From the NCBI GenBank assembly GCA_041687335.1, contig JAWLCE010000023.1, forward strand, positions 1 through 64,000: a DNA stretch of 64,000 bases, written 5' to 3'. This DNA comes from JAJFUE01 sp041687335. GTDB lineage: Bacteria; Sumerlaeota; Sumerlaeia; MVZB01. The notes under the pieces were generated by a model. The model did not search any database, was not told the origin of the DNA, and was given only the letters and a program-made list of their open reading frames with translations. Shown here in pieces: positions 8,697 through 17,416 of the stretch (the stretch's first letter is position 1; each line of letters starts with the position of its first letter). Both the position numbers and the translations under genes were made by a program.

Positions 8697-9027
8697 GACA
8701 CGATCTCCTTCCAAAAACCAAAACGGGAGGCGCCTCACCGCCACACCCTAGGGTTTTACCTGATGCGGACCTAGGGGTTTCCCCCACCTAAGTCTTTTTG
8801 CCACAGTCTTTTATTAACACCATCACCCTTTCCCGCGCAAGGAATTTCACATTGTTGCCCCGCACGTCATCATTTTTTGCCGGCTATCGCATTGACATCC
8901 ACGATGCTGATCGTGAAGATGGACAGGTGTTTCGGCCACCAGTACCTGCGAGCGTCACCGGAGGCTGCCGATGATCTCCATTTCTCCCGGAATGGGATCA
9001 GATTTCAGACCCACGCGAGGCCATGGC

Positions 9028-9465
9028 ATGGACCTGGATGCGATCCGCCAGCTTGTCCAGTTGATGAAGGACAACCAGATCTGCGAACTGGATTGGGAAA
9101 GCGAAGGCCAGCATATCCGGCTCAAGGCCGCTGCGGGCGCGCCCCCCGCGCCCGTGCACGCCCCGCCGGTCGCCTTGCCGGCTGAGGCCGGCATTCCCGA
9201 GCCCCCCACCCCCGAGCCCATCGGTGAAATGATTGTCAGCCCGCTGGTCGGCACCATTTTCCATGCCCCCGGGCCCGACAAGCCGCCTTTCGTCCAGGTC
9301 GGCGACGAGGTCGAAGAATCGACGGTGGTCTGCATCATCGAGGCGATGAAGGTGATGAATGAAATCAAGGCTGAACGGCGCGGCCGCATCAGCAAGGTGC
9401 TGGTCGAAAACGGCCAGCCCGTCGAGTTTGGCCAGGCGCTGTTCATGCTCGAGCCGACGCCGTGA
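9028..9465 (+). CDS. accB: Biotin carboxyl carrier protein of acetyl-CoA carboxylase
   Basis: A 145-residue carrier protein that holds biotin for AccC. The N-terminus (MDLDAIRQLVQLMKDNQICE) is the usual dimerisation helix. A proline/alanine linker covers about 34-65, and the biotinyl domain holds EAMKVM with biotinylated K108. The start at 9028 matches family N-termini; an upstream ATG at 8971 would add 19 unrelated residues. GAGG lies 8 bases before the chosen start. It is the first gene of an accB-glycosyltransferase-accC operon. Confidence 0.93.
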   Translation: MDLDAIRQLVQLMKDNQICELDWESEGQHIRLKAAAGAPPAPVHAPPVALPAEAGIPEPPTPEPIGEMIVSPLVGTIFHAPGPDKPPFVQVGDEVEESTVVCIIEAMKVMNEIKAERRGRISKVLVENGQPVEFGQALFMLEPTP

Positions 9466-9486
9466 GTTTACCCCAGGCTCAGCCTC

Positions 9487-11157
9487 ATGCCCCTCGCCCC
9501 CGGACGTGACCACTCCCTGACATGGAAGATTCTGGCCCCCCTGCTGGTGGTCAACCTGCTGGCGCGCCTGTTCGTCGCCCTGCGCCCGCTCGAGTGCATC
9601 GATGGCCTGCTGTTGCCCGACGACACCTACATTTCGCTCAAGATCGCCAAAAATATTGCGCTTGGTCTTGGCCCGCTCTACGGTGACGCCTATACCAACG
9701 GTTTTCAGCCGCTCTACGTCTTTCTATCCGTGCCGTTCTACTGGATCTGGCCCCGCGACCTGGTGGCGCCGGTGCACGCTGCGCTGGTGATGCTCGCCAT
9801 CTTCGATACCTTGGCCTTGGCTTTCCTCTGGCGGGTGGTGGCCCGGCGCAGCCGCACCCTGGCCGGTCCCCTGCTGGCCACCGCCGCCTGGATCTTTAAT
9901 CCCTATGTGATCTACAACTCGATCAACGGCCTCGAGACCATCATCGCCATCTGTTTCGTCCTGCTTGCGCTGGACCGCTATGATGCCCTCCTCCGGTCAG
10001 GCCCCGGCTGGCCGCGGGAGTTGGCCCTGGGGGCAGTCATTGGCGTGGCGATCCTGGCCCGTATCGATACGATTTTCCTGTTGCCAGCCCTCGGGCTGGG
10101 ACTCCTGGTTCGCCAGTGGCGGCAACCGGGGGCCCTCCCGCTCCTCGCGCGCCAGGGCACGCTGCTCGGGCTGGCGGCGCTGGCGATCAACCTGCCGTGG
10201 CTGCTTTATTCCTTTTATTACACCGGCGACATCTATCCCGTCAGCGGCCGCGCCGTTCGCTTCGCCAGCACCTTTCATCTCAACCACCACAACTCGGTCT
10301 GGGAGCAGCTCTACCGCCCCGCCATCACCCGCGCCCTTGAGATCATTCTCCAGCGCAATCAGGTCCTACTCCTGGCGGTGGTGCTGCTGGGGGTGGTCGC
10401 GTTCAGCCTGCTGGCGTTCCGGGCCTGGCGCGGGCGCGAGTTCCTGCTCATCGCGCTGCGCCGGCGGTTGGTCGCCGATTTCCCCCTCTATCTGTTCGGC
10501 CTCCTGATCTTCCTCGCCTACACCTGCCATGTCTTCGGCATTTGGTATTTTCCGCGCTATCTGTTCCCGATCACGCTCGGTCTGATCCTGCTGGCCTCCA
10601 TGCTCCTCGAAGCCATCGTGGCGCGCGCCACCCCGGCCGCGCGGGTCGTTGTCACAACGGCCGTATTGCTCCTGCTGATCGGTGGCCTCGGCTGGTCGGG
10701 CCAGCTCCGCCGCTACTACGATGCCCCGCCCAACCGTGACTTGGGCTACATGAACCTTGGACTCTGGGCCCGCGACTATTTCGAGCCCGGCACCGCCGTC
10801 GGCAGCGCCCAGACCGGCGGCCTGGCCTATTTCGCCGACAACCTGCGCGTGATCAACCTGGATGGCGTCGTCAACCGTGCCGGCTTTGAGGCCCTGGTGG
10901 AGGGCCGCATGATGGATTACATCCGCGAGGCCAACATCGACTATGTGATTGGCTGGAATCTCAACATGTATTACATCTGCGGCCGCAGCAGAAATTATAA
11001 CGAATCCGAGCTGGAGTGGATCATGCAGATCAATGATTTCACTTCCTGGACTCACTTCTGGCACGTCTACCGCGTCCAGCGGGATGATCTTCCGAAGGGT
11101 CACGACCGGGCATCCATCCCGGCGGCAACGACACCGACAGGCAGGGGCTCAAGCTGA
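9487..11157 (+). CDS. Multi-pass membrane glycosyltransferase, GT-C/GT39-like
   Basis: A 556-residue integral membrane protein with about 10-12 hydrophobic segments. It has the GT-C signature: after the first membrane segment an acidic pair in LLPDDTYISLKIAKNIALG and then YTNGFQPLYVFL, like lipid-linked-sugar transferases of the ArnT/PMT/GT39 group. The last 130 residues are predicted extracytoplasmic. Such enzymes move a sugar from a polyprenyl-phosphate donor; the acceptor is unknown. The stop codon overlaps the accC start by one base (TGATG), so the gene is firmly inside the acetyl-CoA carboxylase operon, an unusual position. Confidence 0.8.
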   Translation: MPLAPGRDHSLTWKILAPLLVVNLLARLFVALRPLECIDGLLLPDDTYISLKIAKNIALGLGPLYGDAYTNGFQPLYVFLSVPFYWIWPRDLVAPVHAALVMLAIFDTLALAFLWRVVARRSRTLAGPLLATAAWIFNPYVIYNSINGLETIIAICFVLLALDRYDALLRSGPGWPRELALGAVIGVAILARIDTIFLLPALGLGLLVRQWRQPGALPLLARQGTLLGLAALAINLPWLLYSFYYTGDIYPVSGRAVRFASTFHLNHHNSVWEQLYRPAITRALEIILQRNQVLLLAVVLLGVVAFSLLAFRAWRGREFLLIALRRRLVADFPLYLFGLLIFLAYTCHVFGIWYFPRYLFPITLGLILLASMLLEAIVARATPAARVVVTTAVLLLLIGGLGWSGQLRRYYDAPPNRDLGYMNLGLWARDYFEPGTAVGSAQTGGLAYFADNLRVINLDGVVNRAGFEALVEGRMMDYIREANIDYVIGWNLNMYYICGRSRNYNESELEWIMQINDFTSWTHFWHVYRVQRDDLPKGHDRASIPAATTPTGRGSS

Positions 11158-12494
11158 TGTTCAAAAAAATCCTGATCGCCAATCGGGGCGAGATCGCCCT
11201 TCGCATCATCCGCGCCTGCCGCGAGCTGGGCATCCGCACCGTCGCCGTCTACAGCGAGGCCGATCGCGACAGCCTGCATGTGCTCTACGCCGACGAGAGC
11301 GTCTGCATCGGCCCCCCCGCCAGCTCCGCCAGCTACCGCAACATCCCGCAGATCATCAGCGCCGCCGAAATCACCGACGCCGACGCCATCCACCCCGGCT
11401 ACGGCTTTCTCGCTGAAAATGCCCAATTCGCCGAAGTCTGTGGCCAATGCCGCATCAAGTTCATCGGACCCTCCCCCGACTCGATCCGCCGCATGGGCGA
11501 CAAGGCCGAGGCCAAGCGCACCATGCGCAAGGCCGGCGTCCCCGTCGTGCCCGGCAGCGAGGGCGTGGTCAAATCGGTCGATCACGCCATTAAGATTGCT
11601 CGCGACATCGGTTATCCCGTCATCCTCAAGGCCAGCGCCGGCGGCGGCGGCCGCGGCATGCGCATCGCCCACACCGATGTCGCGCTGGCGGGCGCCTTCT
11701 CCACCGCGCAGGCCGAGGCCGAGGCGGCCTTCGGCAACGCCGACGTCTACATCGAAAAATACATCCAGAACCCCAAGCACGTCGAAATTCAGATCCTGGC
11801 CGACAGCCACGCCCGCGCCATCCACCTCTTCGAACGCGAGTGCTCGATCCAGCGCCGCCACCAGAAGCTGATCGAGGAAAGCCCCTGTGTGACCCTGGAC
11901 AACCGCACCCGCCGCGACATGGGCGCCAAGGCAATCAAGGCCGCCCGCGCCGTCCGTTACCAGGGCGCCGGCACCGTCGAGTTCCTCTACGACGGCCGCC
12001 GCTTCTATTTCATGGAAATGAACACCCGCATCCAGGTCGAGCACCCCGTCAGCGAGCAGGTCACCGGCATTGACCTGATCAAGGAACAGATCCGCGTGGC
12101 GGCCGGCGAACCGCTCGGCATCCGCCAGAAGCAGGTCGAGCTGCGCGGCCACGCCATCGAGTTCCGCATCAATGCCGAGGACCCCGCCCGCGGCTTCACC
12201 CCCAACCCCGGCCGCATCACCACTTGGCAGGTCCCCGGCGGCCCCGGCGTGCGCATCGACTCCCACGCCTATGCCGAATACGTCATCCCCCCGCACTACG
12301 ACTCGATGATTGCCAAGCTGATCGTCAGCGGCCGCACGCGCGAGGAGGCCATCGCCCGCTCCCATCGCGCACTCGATGAATTCGTCATCGAAGGGGTGGC
12401 CACCACCATCCCCGCCCACCAGAAAATCCTGCGCAACGAAAAGTTCATCTCCGGCGAATACACCACCGGCTTCATGGAGCAGCATTACGAGTAG
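11157..12494 (+). CDS. accC: Biotin carboxylase subunit of acetyl-CoA carboxylase
   Basis: A 445-residue ATP-grasp enzyme that carboxylates the biotin on AccB using bicarbonate and ATP. Signatures: KILIANRGEIALRIIRACRE at the N-terminus, HPGYGFLAEN, the glycine-rich ATP lid KASAGGGGRGMRI, and the active site EMNTRIQVEHPVSEQVTG. Length is standard for AccC. Translation start overlaps the preceding glycosyltransferase stop (TGATG). No carboxyltransferase (accA/accD) genes are in the window. Confidence 0.97.
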   Translation: MFKKILIANRGEIALRIIRACRELGIRTVAVYSEADRDSLHVLYADESVCIGPPASSASYRNIPQIISAAEITDADAIHPGYGFLAENAQFAEVCGQCRIKFIGPSPDSIRRMGDKAEAKRTMRKAGVPVVPGSEGVVKSVDHAIKIARDIGYPVILKASAGGGGRGMRIAHTDVALAGAFSTAQAEAEAAFGNADVYIEKYIQNPKHVEIQILADSHARAIHLFERECSIQRRHQKLIEESPCVTLDNRTRRDMGAKAIKAARAVRYQGAGTVEFLYDGRRFYFMEMNTRIQVEHPVSEQVTGIDLIKEQIRVAAGEPLGIRQKQVELRGHAIEFRINAEDPARGFTPNPGRITTWQVPGGPGVRIDSHAYAEYVIPPHYDSMIAKLIVSGRTREEAIARSHRALDEFVIEGVATTIPAHQKILRNEKFISGEYTTGFMEQHYE

Positions 12495-12710
12495 GCGCCC
12501 GGCGGCACAAAATAATCTGTGATGCGAGGCGCCAGGCCCCCAGTGGATGAGCCGCGACGCCGTTCCACGCTCTCCGCACATTTTTCCCCCAAAACCTGAA
12601 ACGCCCATCCTCGATCCCTCGTCTTTCATCTTGTGAACAGGATTGGTTTGATTTAGCGTTAGCCGCAGTGAAAACCTATACGGCAACAGCGGTCGGAGGA
12701 TCTTCAACAC

Positions 12711-13310
12711 ATGTTTGGCGGCTTTACCAACAGCCTGGATTTGATTTTCCTGGGCAGCGCCGGCCTCGGCGGCATCCTGTTTCTCGTGCGCATGGCCCTC
12801 AGCCTCCTCGGCGGCCATGATGACGTGGATGGCATGGATGCCAGCCTTGACCATGGCGGCCATGGGGACTTTCAGCTGCTCAGCCTGCACGGCCTGACAT
12901 CATTCTTTATTGTCTTCGGCCTGCTGGGCCTGGCACTGCACCGCGGCAGCGGCGTCAGCGAACTCTGGTCGATCATCGGCGCCACCATCGGCGGCGTCGC
13001 CATGATGGCGTTGATGGCCAAGCTCGCCCAGACGATGCAGGGGCTCGTCAGCTCGGGCAATATCGACAACCACCGCGCCATCGGCCAGCGCGGCTCGGTC
13101 TACTTGAACATCCCCGCCGCCGGCACGGGCCAGGTCGAAGTCTGCATCCAAGGCCGCCTGCGCGTGCTGGACGCGGTGGCCGCCGACCGCCGGCCGATCA
13201 AGACCGGCGAGCGTATCGAGGTGGTTGCGCTTGAGGGCTCCAACACCCTCGTCGTTCGGAATATATCATCTCAGACGGCCCAAGCCGTCGATCAGACCAA
13301 GGAGCAATAG
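12711..13310 (+). CDS. NfeD-like membrane protein
   Basis: A 199-residue protein with about three membrane segments (about 8-28, 58-73, 85-103) and a C-terminal OB-fold region (about 120-185) containing the IGQRGSVYLNIPAAGTGQV pattern typical of NfeD proteins. The histidine/aspartate-rich loop between the first two segments (about 36-53) is notable. It is followed at once by a flotillin gene (1 bp gap), the classic NfeD-flotillin arrangement for membrane-domain organisation. An GGTCGGAGG site lies upstream of the ATG. Confidence 0.85.
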   Translation: MFGGFTNSLDLIFLGSAGLGGILFLVRMALSLLGGHDDVDGMDASLDHGGHGDFQLLSLHGLTSFFIVFGLLGLALHRGSGVSELWSIIGATIGGVAMMALMAKLAQTMQGLVSSGNIDNHRAIGQRGSVYLNIPAAGTGQVEVCIQGRLRVLDAVAADRRPIKTGERIEVVALEGSNTLVVRNISSQTAQAVDQTKEQ

Positions 13311-13311
13311 C

Positions 13312-14886
13312 ATGGACTGGACCTTTTACGTCGTACTACTTCTGGCTGTCCTGATCCTCATCGTCTCGTTCTTCGCCTTCTGGGCCTCGCGCTACAAGCG
13401 CTGCCCCTCCGACATGATCCTGGTCAAGTATGGCCGCGTCGGTGAGGGTCAATCGGCCCGCTGCATCCACGGCGGCGCCACCTTCATCTGGCCGATCGTT
13501 CAGGACTTCCAGTTCATGAGCCTGACGCCGATGACGATCTCGATCCCGCTGCAGAACGCCCTCTCGATGCAGAACATCCGCATCAACGTCCCCTCGACCT
13601 TCACCGTCGGCATCAGCACCGAGCCCGAGATCATGGCCAACGCCGCCGAGCGCCTGCTCAACCTGCGCCGCCAGGAGATCGAGGACATGGCGCGCGAGAT
13701 CATCTTCGGCCAGCTGCGTCTGACCGTCGCCTCGCTGACCATCGAGCAGATCAACCAGGACCGCGAGAGCTTCCTGACGGCGATCCGCAGCAACGTGGCT
13801 CCCGAGCTCAACAAGATCGGGCTCTACCTGATCAACGTCAACATCACCGACATCACCGACGAGTCGGCCTACATCGCCTCGATCGGCAAGAAGGCCGCCT
13901 CCGAGGCGGTCAACCGCGCCAAGGTCGACGTCGCCGAGCAGGATAAGGTCGGCTCGATCGGCGAGGCCGAGGCCGTCCGCGAGCGCGAGATCCAGGTTGC
14001 GATCAACCTGGCCGAGGCCCAGAAGGGCCGCAAGAAGGCCGAGGCCGACCAGCGCATCTTCATTCAGCAGCAGGAAACGATGGCGGCCGTCGGCGAGGCC
14101 GAAGCCACCCGCGTCAAGGAAATCAAGATTGCGGAGAATGTCGCCGGCTCGCAAAAAGGCAAGAAGGCCGCCGAGGCCGACCAGCGCGTCTTCGTCGCCG
14201 GCCAGGAATCCGAGGCCGTCAAGGGCGAGAACACCGCCCGTGCCCAGATCGCCAAGTATGAAGCCGAGCTGGCCGTCGCCCGTGCCGAGGCCCATCGGAG
14301 CGGCGAGGTCGCCCGCCGCGTCGCCGAGGCCGAGATCCAGAAGGCGCAATACCTGGCCGAGGCCGAACGCCTCAACGCCGAGGAGGTCGCCCCCCAGGAA
14401 ATCGAGAAGAAGCGCATCGAGCTCGCCGCCGAGGCCCAGGCCGAAAAAACCCGCCGCGAGGCGCGCGGCGAGGCCGACGCCATCCTGATGCGCTACGAGG
14501 CCGAGGCCCGCGGCATCCGCCAGGTGCTCGAGGCCAAGGCGCAAGGCTATGCCGAGCTTGTCGAAAGCTGCGGCGGCGACGCCCGCTCCGCCGGCACCCT
14601 GCTCATGATCGAGAAGATCGAGGAAATCGTCGCCCGCCAGGTCGAGGCGATCCAGAACCTCAAGATCGACAAGATCACCGTCTGGGATTCGGGCAACGGC
14701 AATGGCAGCGGTTCCTCGACCGCCAGCTTCGTCTCCAACCTGATCAAGAGCCTGCCCCCCATCCAGGAGGTGGCGGCGATGGCCGGGGTGGAGCTGCCCT
14801 CCTACCTGGGCCGCATGACCGAGCTGCCCACCCCCACAACCGACCGCCCCACCAGCGACCCTGGCAACGGCCAGCCCACGATCTGA
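13312..14886 (+). CDS. Flotillin (SPFH-domain protein)
   Basis: A 524-residue protein with an N-terminal membrane anchor (about 4-25), an SPFH domain (about 30-200) and a long alanine/glutamate-rich coiled coil (about 200-420), as in YqiK/FloT-type flotillins. The coiled coil has two roughly 43-residue tandem units, each starting GEAEA and ending with EADQR(I/V)F, at about 225-310. The tail ends in a low-complexity serine/proline stretch. An AAGGAG site fixes the ATG at 13312; a longer frame starting at 13225 lies inside the nfeD gene and is rejected. Confidence 0.92.
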   Translation: MDWTFYVVLLLAVLILIVSFFAFWASRYKRCPSDMILVKYGRVGEGQSARCIHGGATFIWPIVQDFQFMSLTPMTISIPLQNALSMQNIRINVPSTFTVGISTEPEIMANAAERLLNLRRQEIEDMAREIIFGQLRLTVASLTIEQINQDRESFLTAIRSNVAPELNKIGLYLINVNITDITDESAYIASIGKKAASEAVNRAKVDVAEQDKVGSIGEAEAVREREIQVAINLAEAQKGRKKAEADQRIFIQQQETMAAVGEAEATRVKEIKIAENVAGSQKGKKAAEADQRVFVAGQESEAVKGENTARAQIAKYEAELAVARAEAHRSGEVARRVAEAEIQKAQYLAEAERLNAEEVAPQEIEKKRIELAAEAQAEKTRREARGEADAILMRYEAEARGIRQVLEAKAQGYAELVESCGGDARSAGTLLMIEKIEEIVARQVEAIQNLKIDKITVWDSGNGNGSGSSTASFVSNLIKSLPPIQEVAAMAGVELPSYLGRMTELPTPTTDRPTSDPGNGQPTI

Positions 14887-14899
14887 CCCGTCAAACCAC

Positions 14900-14937
14900 G
14901 GCCGAGCCGGGTGGGGCCTCCCCCCCCCGGCTCGGCC
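14900..14937 (+). terminator. Strong hairpin after the flotillin gene
   Basis: A perfect 12-bp stem, GGCCGAGCCGGG pairing with CCCGGCTCGGCC, loop of 14 bases, starting 14 bases after the flotillin stop. The downstream sequence (ATTCCTAATTCTCC) lacks a clean T-run, so termination may be less than complete. It would serve both the flotillin operon and, from the other side, vapC. Confidence 0.6.
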
Positions 14938-15019
14938 ATTCCTAATTCTCCTGACAAGCTACAGCCGATCTGCGCCCGATGCCACAAGACCAGCCGCGCC
15001 GAGCGCACCGCGCTATGAC

Positions 15020-15400
15020 TCACTTTGGGCGAAAGACCTTCAGCTCGATTTCAGATATGTTCCGATAATCCTTGGCGTTTCCTGTGCAAAGCACCACTTC
15101 GTTTTCGGCAGCCGTTGCGGCGATCAGGGCGTCGGGCAGGCCAAGTTTTGACTTCAAGCAGTATTCCTCGAGGTAGATGGACGCCCGGTGACCGATATTC
15201 TCCGACAGCGGCACGATCCGGAATCCAAGATCGGTCAAAAACGCCTTCGTCAGGCGCAGGTCTTTCTTGTCGCGAGCGCCCTGCAGCAGCTCCATGTAAC
15301 TCACGATGGAAAGCTCAAGCCGATCCGCCTGGTCAATCATTCTGGCGGCTTGTTCGCTTCCCCGGAGGGCCCAGATGATCACGTCCGTGTCAAAGAGCAT
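15020..15400 (-). CDS. vapC: VapC-type PIN-domain toxin ribonuclease
   Basis: A 126-residue PIN protein with the full acidic set: D4 (FDTDV), E37 (SYMELLQG), D90 (GLPDALIAATA) and D111 (TGNAKDY). VapC toxins cut specific RNAs, often tRNAs, when freed from the antitoxin; the target here is unknown. The ATG at 15400 is preferred to a TTG one codon upstream. It overlaps the antitoxin gene by 11 bp, the usual antitoxin-first order. Confidence 0.92.
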   Translation of the reverse strand: MLFDTDVIIWALRGSEQAARMIDQADRLELSIVSYMELLQGARDKKDLRLTKAFLTDLGFRIVPLSENIGHRASIYLEEYCLKSKLGLPDALIAATAAENEVVLCTGNAKDYRNISEIELKVFRPK

Positions 15401-15635
15401 CAAATCGCCCCTTTCTGAGCTCGCGGACGTATGCGGAGGAATCCTTCATCTCCGGCCGATCGGCCCACATGCCGAAGGCTTCGTGGCTGGTCACGCTGGG
15501 GCGCTGGTCTTCGCGGATCGGTTCAATACGGGCCACCTGCTTGCCGCGGTTGGTCAGCGTGACGGTTTCGCCGCGGCTGATCGCATCAAGGATCTTCCGG
15601 GGGTCCCGCCGCATGTCCAAAATGGTCGCTTTCAT
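15390..15635 (-). CDS. VapB/Phd-YefM-type antitoxin
   Basis: An 81-residue protein with the Phd/YefM N-terminal DNA-binding fold (MKATILDMRRDPRKILDAIS, then GETVTLTNRGKQVARIEPI) and a toxin-binding tail. A GGAGGTG ribosome site lies 7 bases before the ATG, which decides this start over an upstream in-frame one. It is first gene of the vapBC pair and probably represses its own promoter with VapC at the palindrome at 15655-15675. Confidence 0.9.
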   Translation of the reverse strand: MKATILDMRRDPRKILDAISRGETVTLTNRGKQVARIEPIREDQRPSVTSHEAFGMWADRPEMKDSSAYVRELRKGRFDAL

Positions 15636-15654
15636 TCTCGCACCTCCACCTTTA

Positions 15655-15692
15655 GTGCACACATATAGTATGCACCCAGCAGGCACTGTCAG
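15655..15692 (-). promoter_or_regulatory. vapBC promoter with palindromic operator
   Basis: On the minus strand CTGACA (15687-15692) and TACTAT (15665-15670) are separated by 16 bases. A 21-bp palindrome covers the -10 box (15655-15675) with half-sites GTGCA.AC and GT.TGCAC, where seven of ten pairs match. Its place suits autorepression by the VapBC complex. It ends 20 bases before the vapB start codon. Confidence 0.65.
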
Positions 15693-15867
15693 TCAATAGC
15701 CGGGGCCAGTACCGCGATCGAAGTTTTTGAGAAAGCACCGCCGCCCGGACTGCGGGACCGGTTATATGATCGCGATGAATGAAATGAGCGCACGAGCTGT
15801 TTGTTTTGAATAGGCACCAAACACGTCCGGACCTTATACTACGCCCAGTTCCGTCCCGAGGTCGACC

Positions 15868-16752
15868 ATGCACGTCCATTTCATTGTCTACCTCTTAGCC
15901 TTGTGGTTCTTGGTGTCAACCTCTATCAGTATCTTTCGCTTGCGAACCAGAATATTTCACGCGGCAGAGGCTGACAGGGCTTGGCACCTGAATCCATCAG
16001 CGTTGATCAATTTAGCAGCGGCCAGCTTCGTTTCGGTCAGCATCCTCCTCGGCGCAGGGCTCTTCTTCCAGGGTCGGGAATTGGTTGCATTTAGAATCCT
16101 GGCGTTGATCATACTTGCCACATCAGCCGTCGACACACTCGTGGCGTTTCGATCCCCACATTCGCCGAAAATCAGCCGCCGCATGCAATTGGCGCCTCAA
16201 TTATTGAGCATCCTCCTGGCTTTCTGCGCATTATCGTTCATCTACTATGTCCGGAGTACCCCGCCGACTGCCGAAGGATTCCAACGCTTGTCCTATCCCG
16301 TGAAAGGAAGCTGGCGGGTCGTTTCGGGCGGACGTACAGGCCTGACGAATGACCACCATGACCAGCCGCCGGCCCAGAGCTACGCCGTGGATCTTGTTTA
16401 TGATGAAGGACCAAGCGAGGGCCGACCCGTTTATGCTCCGATAGAGGGGCTTGTGATCGTGGCGGTGAACGACCGCTTACAGGGCGATCCTGAACCTGAG
16501 GGTAACGTCGTTGTGATTCGGAGCGAAGATGGAACCGAGGTTTGGATGGCCCACCTTCGCGAGGGCTCCGTGCTCGTCACTGTAGGAGATCGTGTCGCCC
16601 GCGAGCAGATCGCCGAGTGCGGTTCGACAGGTTCAGCCGTCGAAGCCCATTTACACATCCATGCTCAGCGAGGCATTACCCCCGTCCCAATGCTTTTTGG
16701 TGATAAGGGGGCATTTCTGCTGAGGAACGATCGCCTAAAAATCCGGGATTAA
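15868..16752 (+). CDS. Membrane-anchored M23-family (LytM-like) peptidase
   Basis: A 294-residue protein with four predicted membrane segments (about 5-22, 48-68, 74-94, 110-128) and an M23 domain (about 140-285). Visible zinc-site elements are D175 in SYAVDL and the HxH motif in EAHLHIHAQ (H261-H263 or H263-H265). The canonical histidine four residues before the aspartate is a serine (S171), but a histidine pair (H163-H164) lies nearby, as in a subgroup of M23 proteins with NHH and YAxDL. Base composition is more AT-rich than in the flanking core genes, hinting at acquisition. A TATACT box lies about 25 bases upstream of the ATG. Confidence 0.8.
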   Translation: MHVHFIVYLLALWFLVSTSISIFRLRTRIFHAAEADRAWHLNPSALINLAAASFVSVSILLGAGLFFQGRELVAFRILALIILATSAVDTLVAFRSPHSPKISRRMQLAPQLLSILLAFCALSFIYYVRSTPPTAEGFQRLSYPVKGSWRVVSGGRTGLTNDHHDQPPAQSYAVDLVYDEGPSEGRPVYAPIEGLVIVAVNDRLQGDPEPEGNVVVIRSEDGTEVWMAHLREGSVLVTVGDRVAREQIAECGSTGSAVEAHLHIHAQRGITPVPMLFGDKGAFLLRNDRLKIRD

Positions 16753-16886
16753 GGCACGCCGCCCTACATCCTGCGCGCACGAGGCTGGAGGTCGAGCCGT
16801 CTTTTTTTGTTCCCCGCGGTTCGCTTTAAGCCTACGCGTTTGGCGAGGGGCGAAAGATTTTCCAATCGCCATCTCGGGCAGGTATA

Positions 16887-16994
16887 TCTTTGCGCTTCCT
16901 CTGCGCCCTCCGCGCCTTTGCGGTTCAATGGGTTCGGTTGCGGCCGCCAAACCGCCCTCTGATTTCGGATTTTTACTCTTGATCCGCCGCCTGT
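16887..16994. repeat. Composite dispersed repeat, family A, copy 1
   Basis: A repeat with the core TCTTTGCGCTTCCTCTGCGC, then CCTTTGCGGTTCAATGGG, GGTTGCGGCCGCC, and a tail with GATTTCGGATTTTTACTC. The core recurs at 18498-18550 and 19197-19258, and the second half with the tail at 19272-19346. Purine-rich on the minus strand (GCAAAGGCGCGGAGGGCGCA-like). It lies between the M23 gene and a small membrane protein gene and has no coding evidence. Confidence 0.75.
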
Positions 16995-17047
16995 CGACCT
17001 TAACCGCCTTACGTCGGAAGATCCTGACTTCTACATTGGGTGTGCAA

Positions 17048-17254
17048 TCAGTGCTTTTTAAACTCCGGCCAAATGACGAACCAGATAAGATACCCTAAGC
17101 CGATGAACATGAAAAAGCTAAGGGTGCATGTCATCATCAACTGCTTATTCAGCGGCTTTTTTCTTAGTCCGTTGATGACCAGCCATGCGCTCGAGAGAAG
17201 CGCAATGATGCCTGAGAAGAGCCAGATATAACCTATCGTCGATACTATATCCAT
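17048..17254 (-). CDS. Small two-segment membrane protein (68 aa)
   Basis: A 68-residue protein made of two hydrophobic helices (about 5-25 and 39-60) joined by a basic loop (NGLRKKPLNKQ) and ending FKKH. A GGAAGGA site 9 bases upstream supports the ATG at 17254; a longer in-frame start lacks a ribosome site. I recognise no family. AT-rich codon use matches its accessory neighbourhood rather than the core genes. Confidence 0.6.
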   Translation of the reverse strand: MDIVSTIGYIWLFSGIIALLSSAWLVINGLRKKPLNKQLMMTCTLSFFMFIGLGYLIWFVIWPEFKKH

Positions 17255-17416
17255 GAACCATCGTCCTTCCGACTCTGTCCGGCAAATCATACCCGAAAGG
17301 CAATGGGGCTCCAACCAAACAAGTGCTGAGATGTCTCAAATTCGGAGAATGCTAAGTCATGACAAACGATCTCGGCCTCGGCCTCGTCGTCTCAATGAAG
17401 GATACTTTCTCGCGTA

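Noticed and set aside
11100..12890. A 596-codon open frame on the minus strand over accC
   Set aside because: It is the antisense of accC, whose match to biotin carboxylase is certain. Its product is a low-complexity alanine/glycine/aspartate string, typical of GC-rich shadow frames.
13225..13311. N-terminal extension of the flotillin frame
   Set aside because: Falls inside the nfeD gene, while an AAGGAG site precedes the ATG at 13312.
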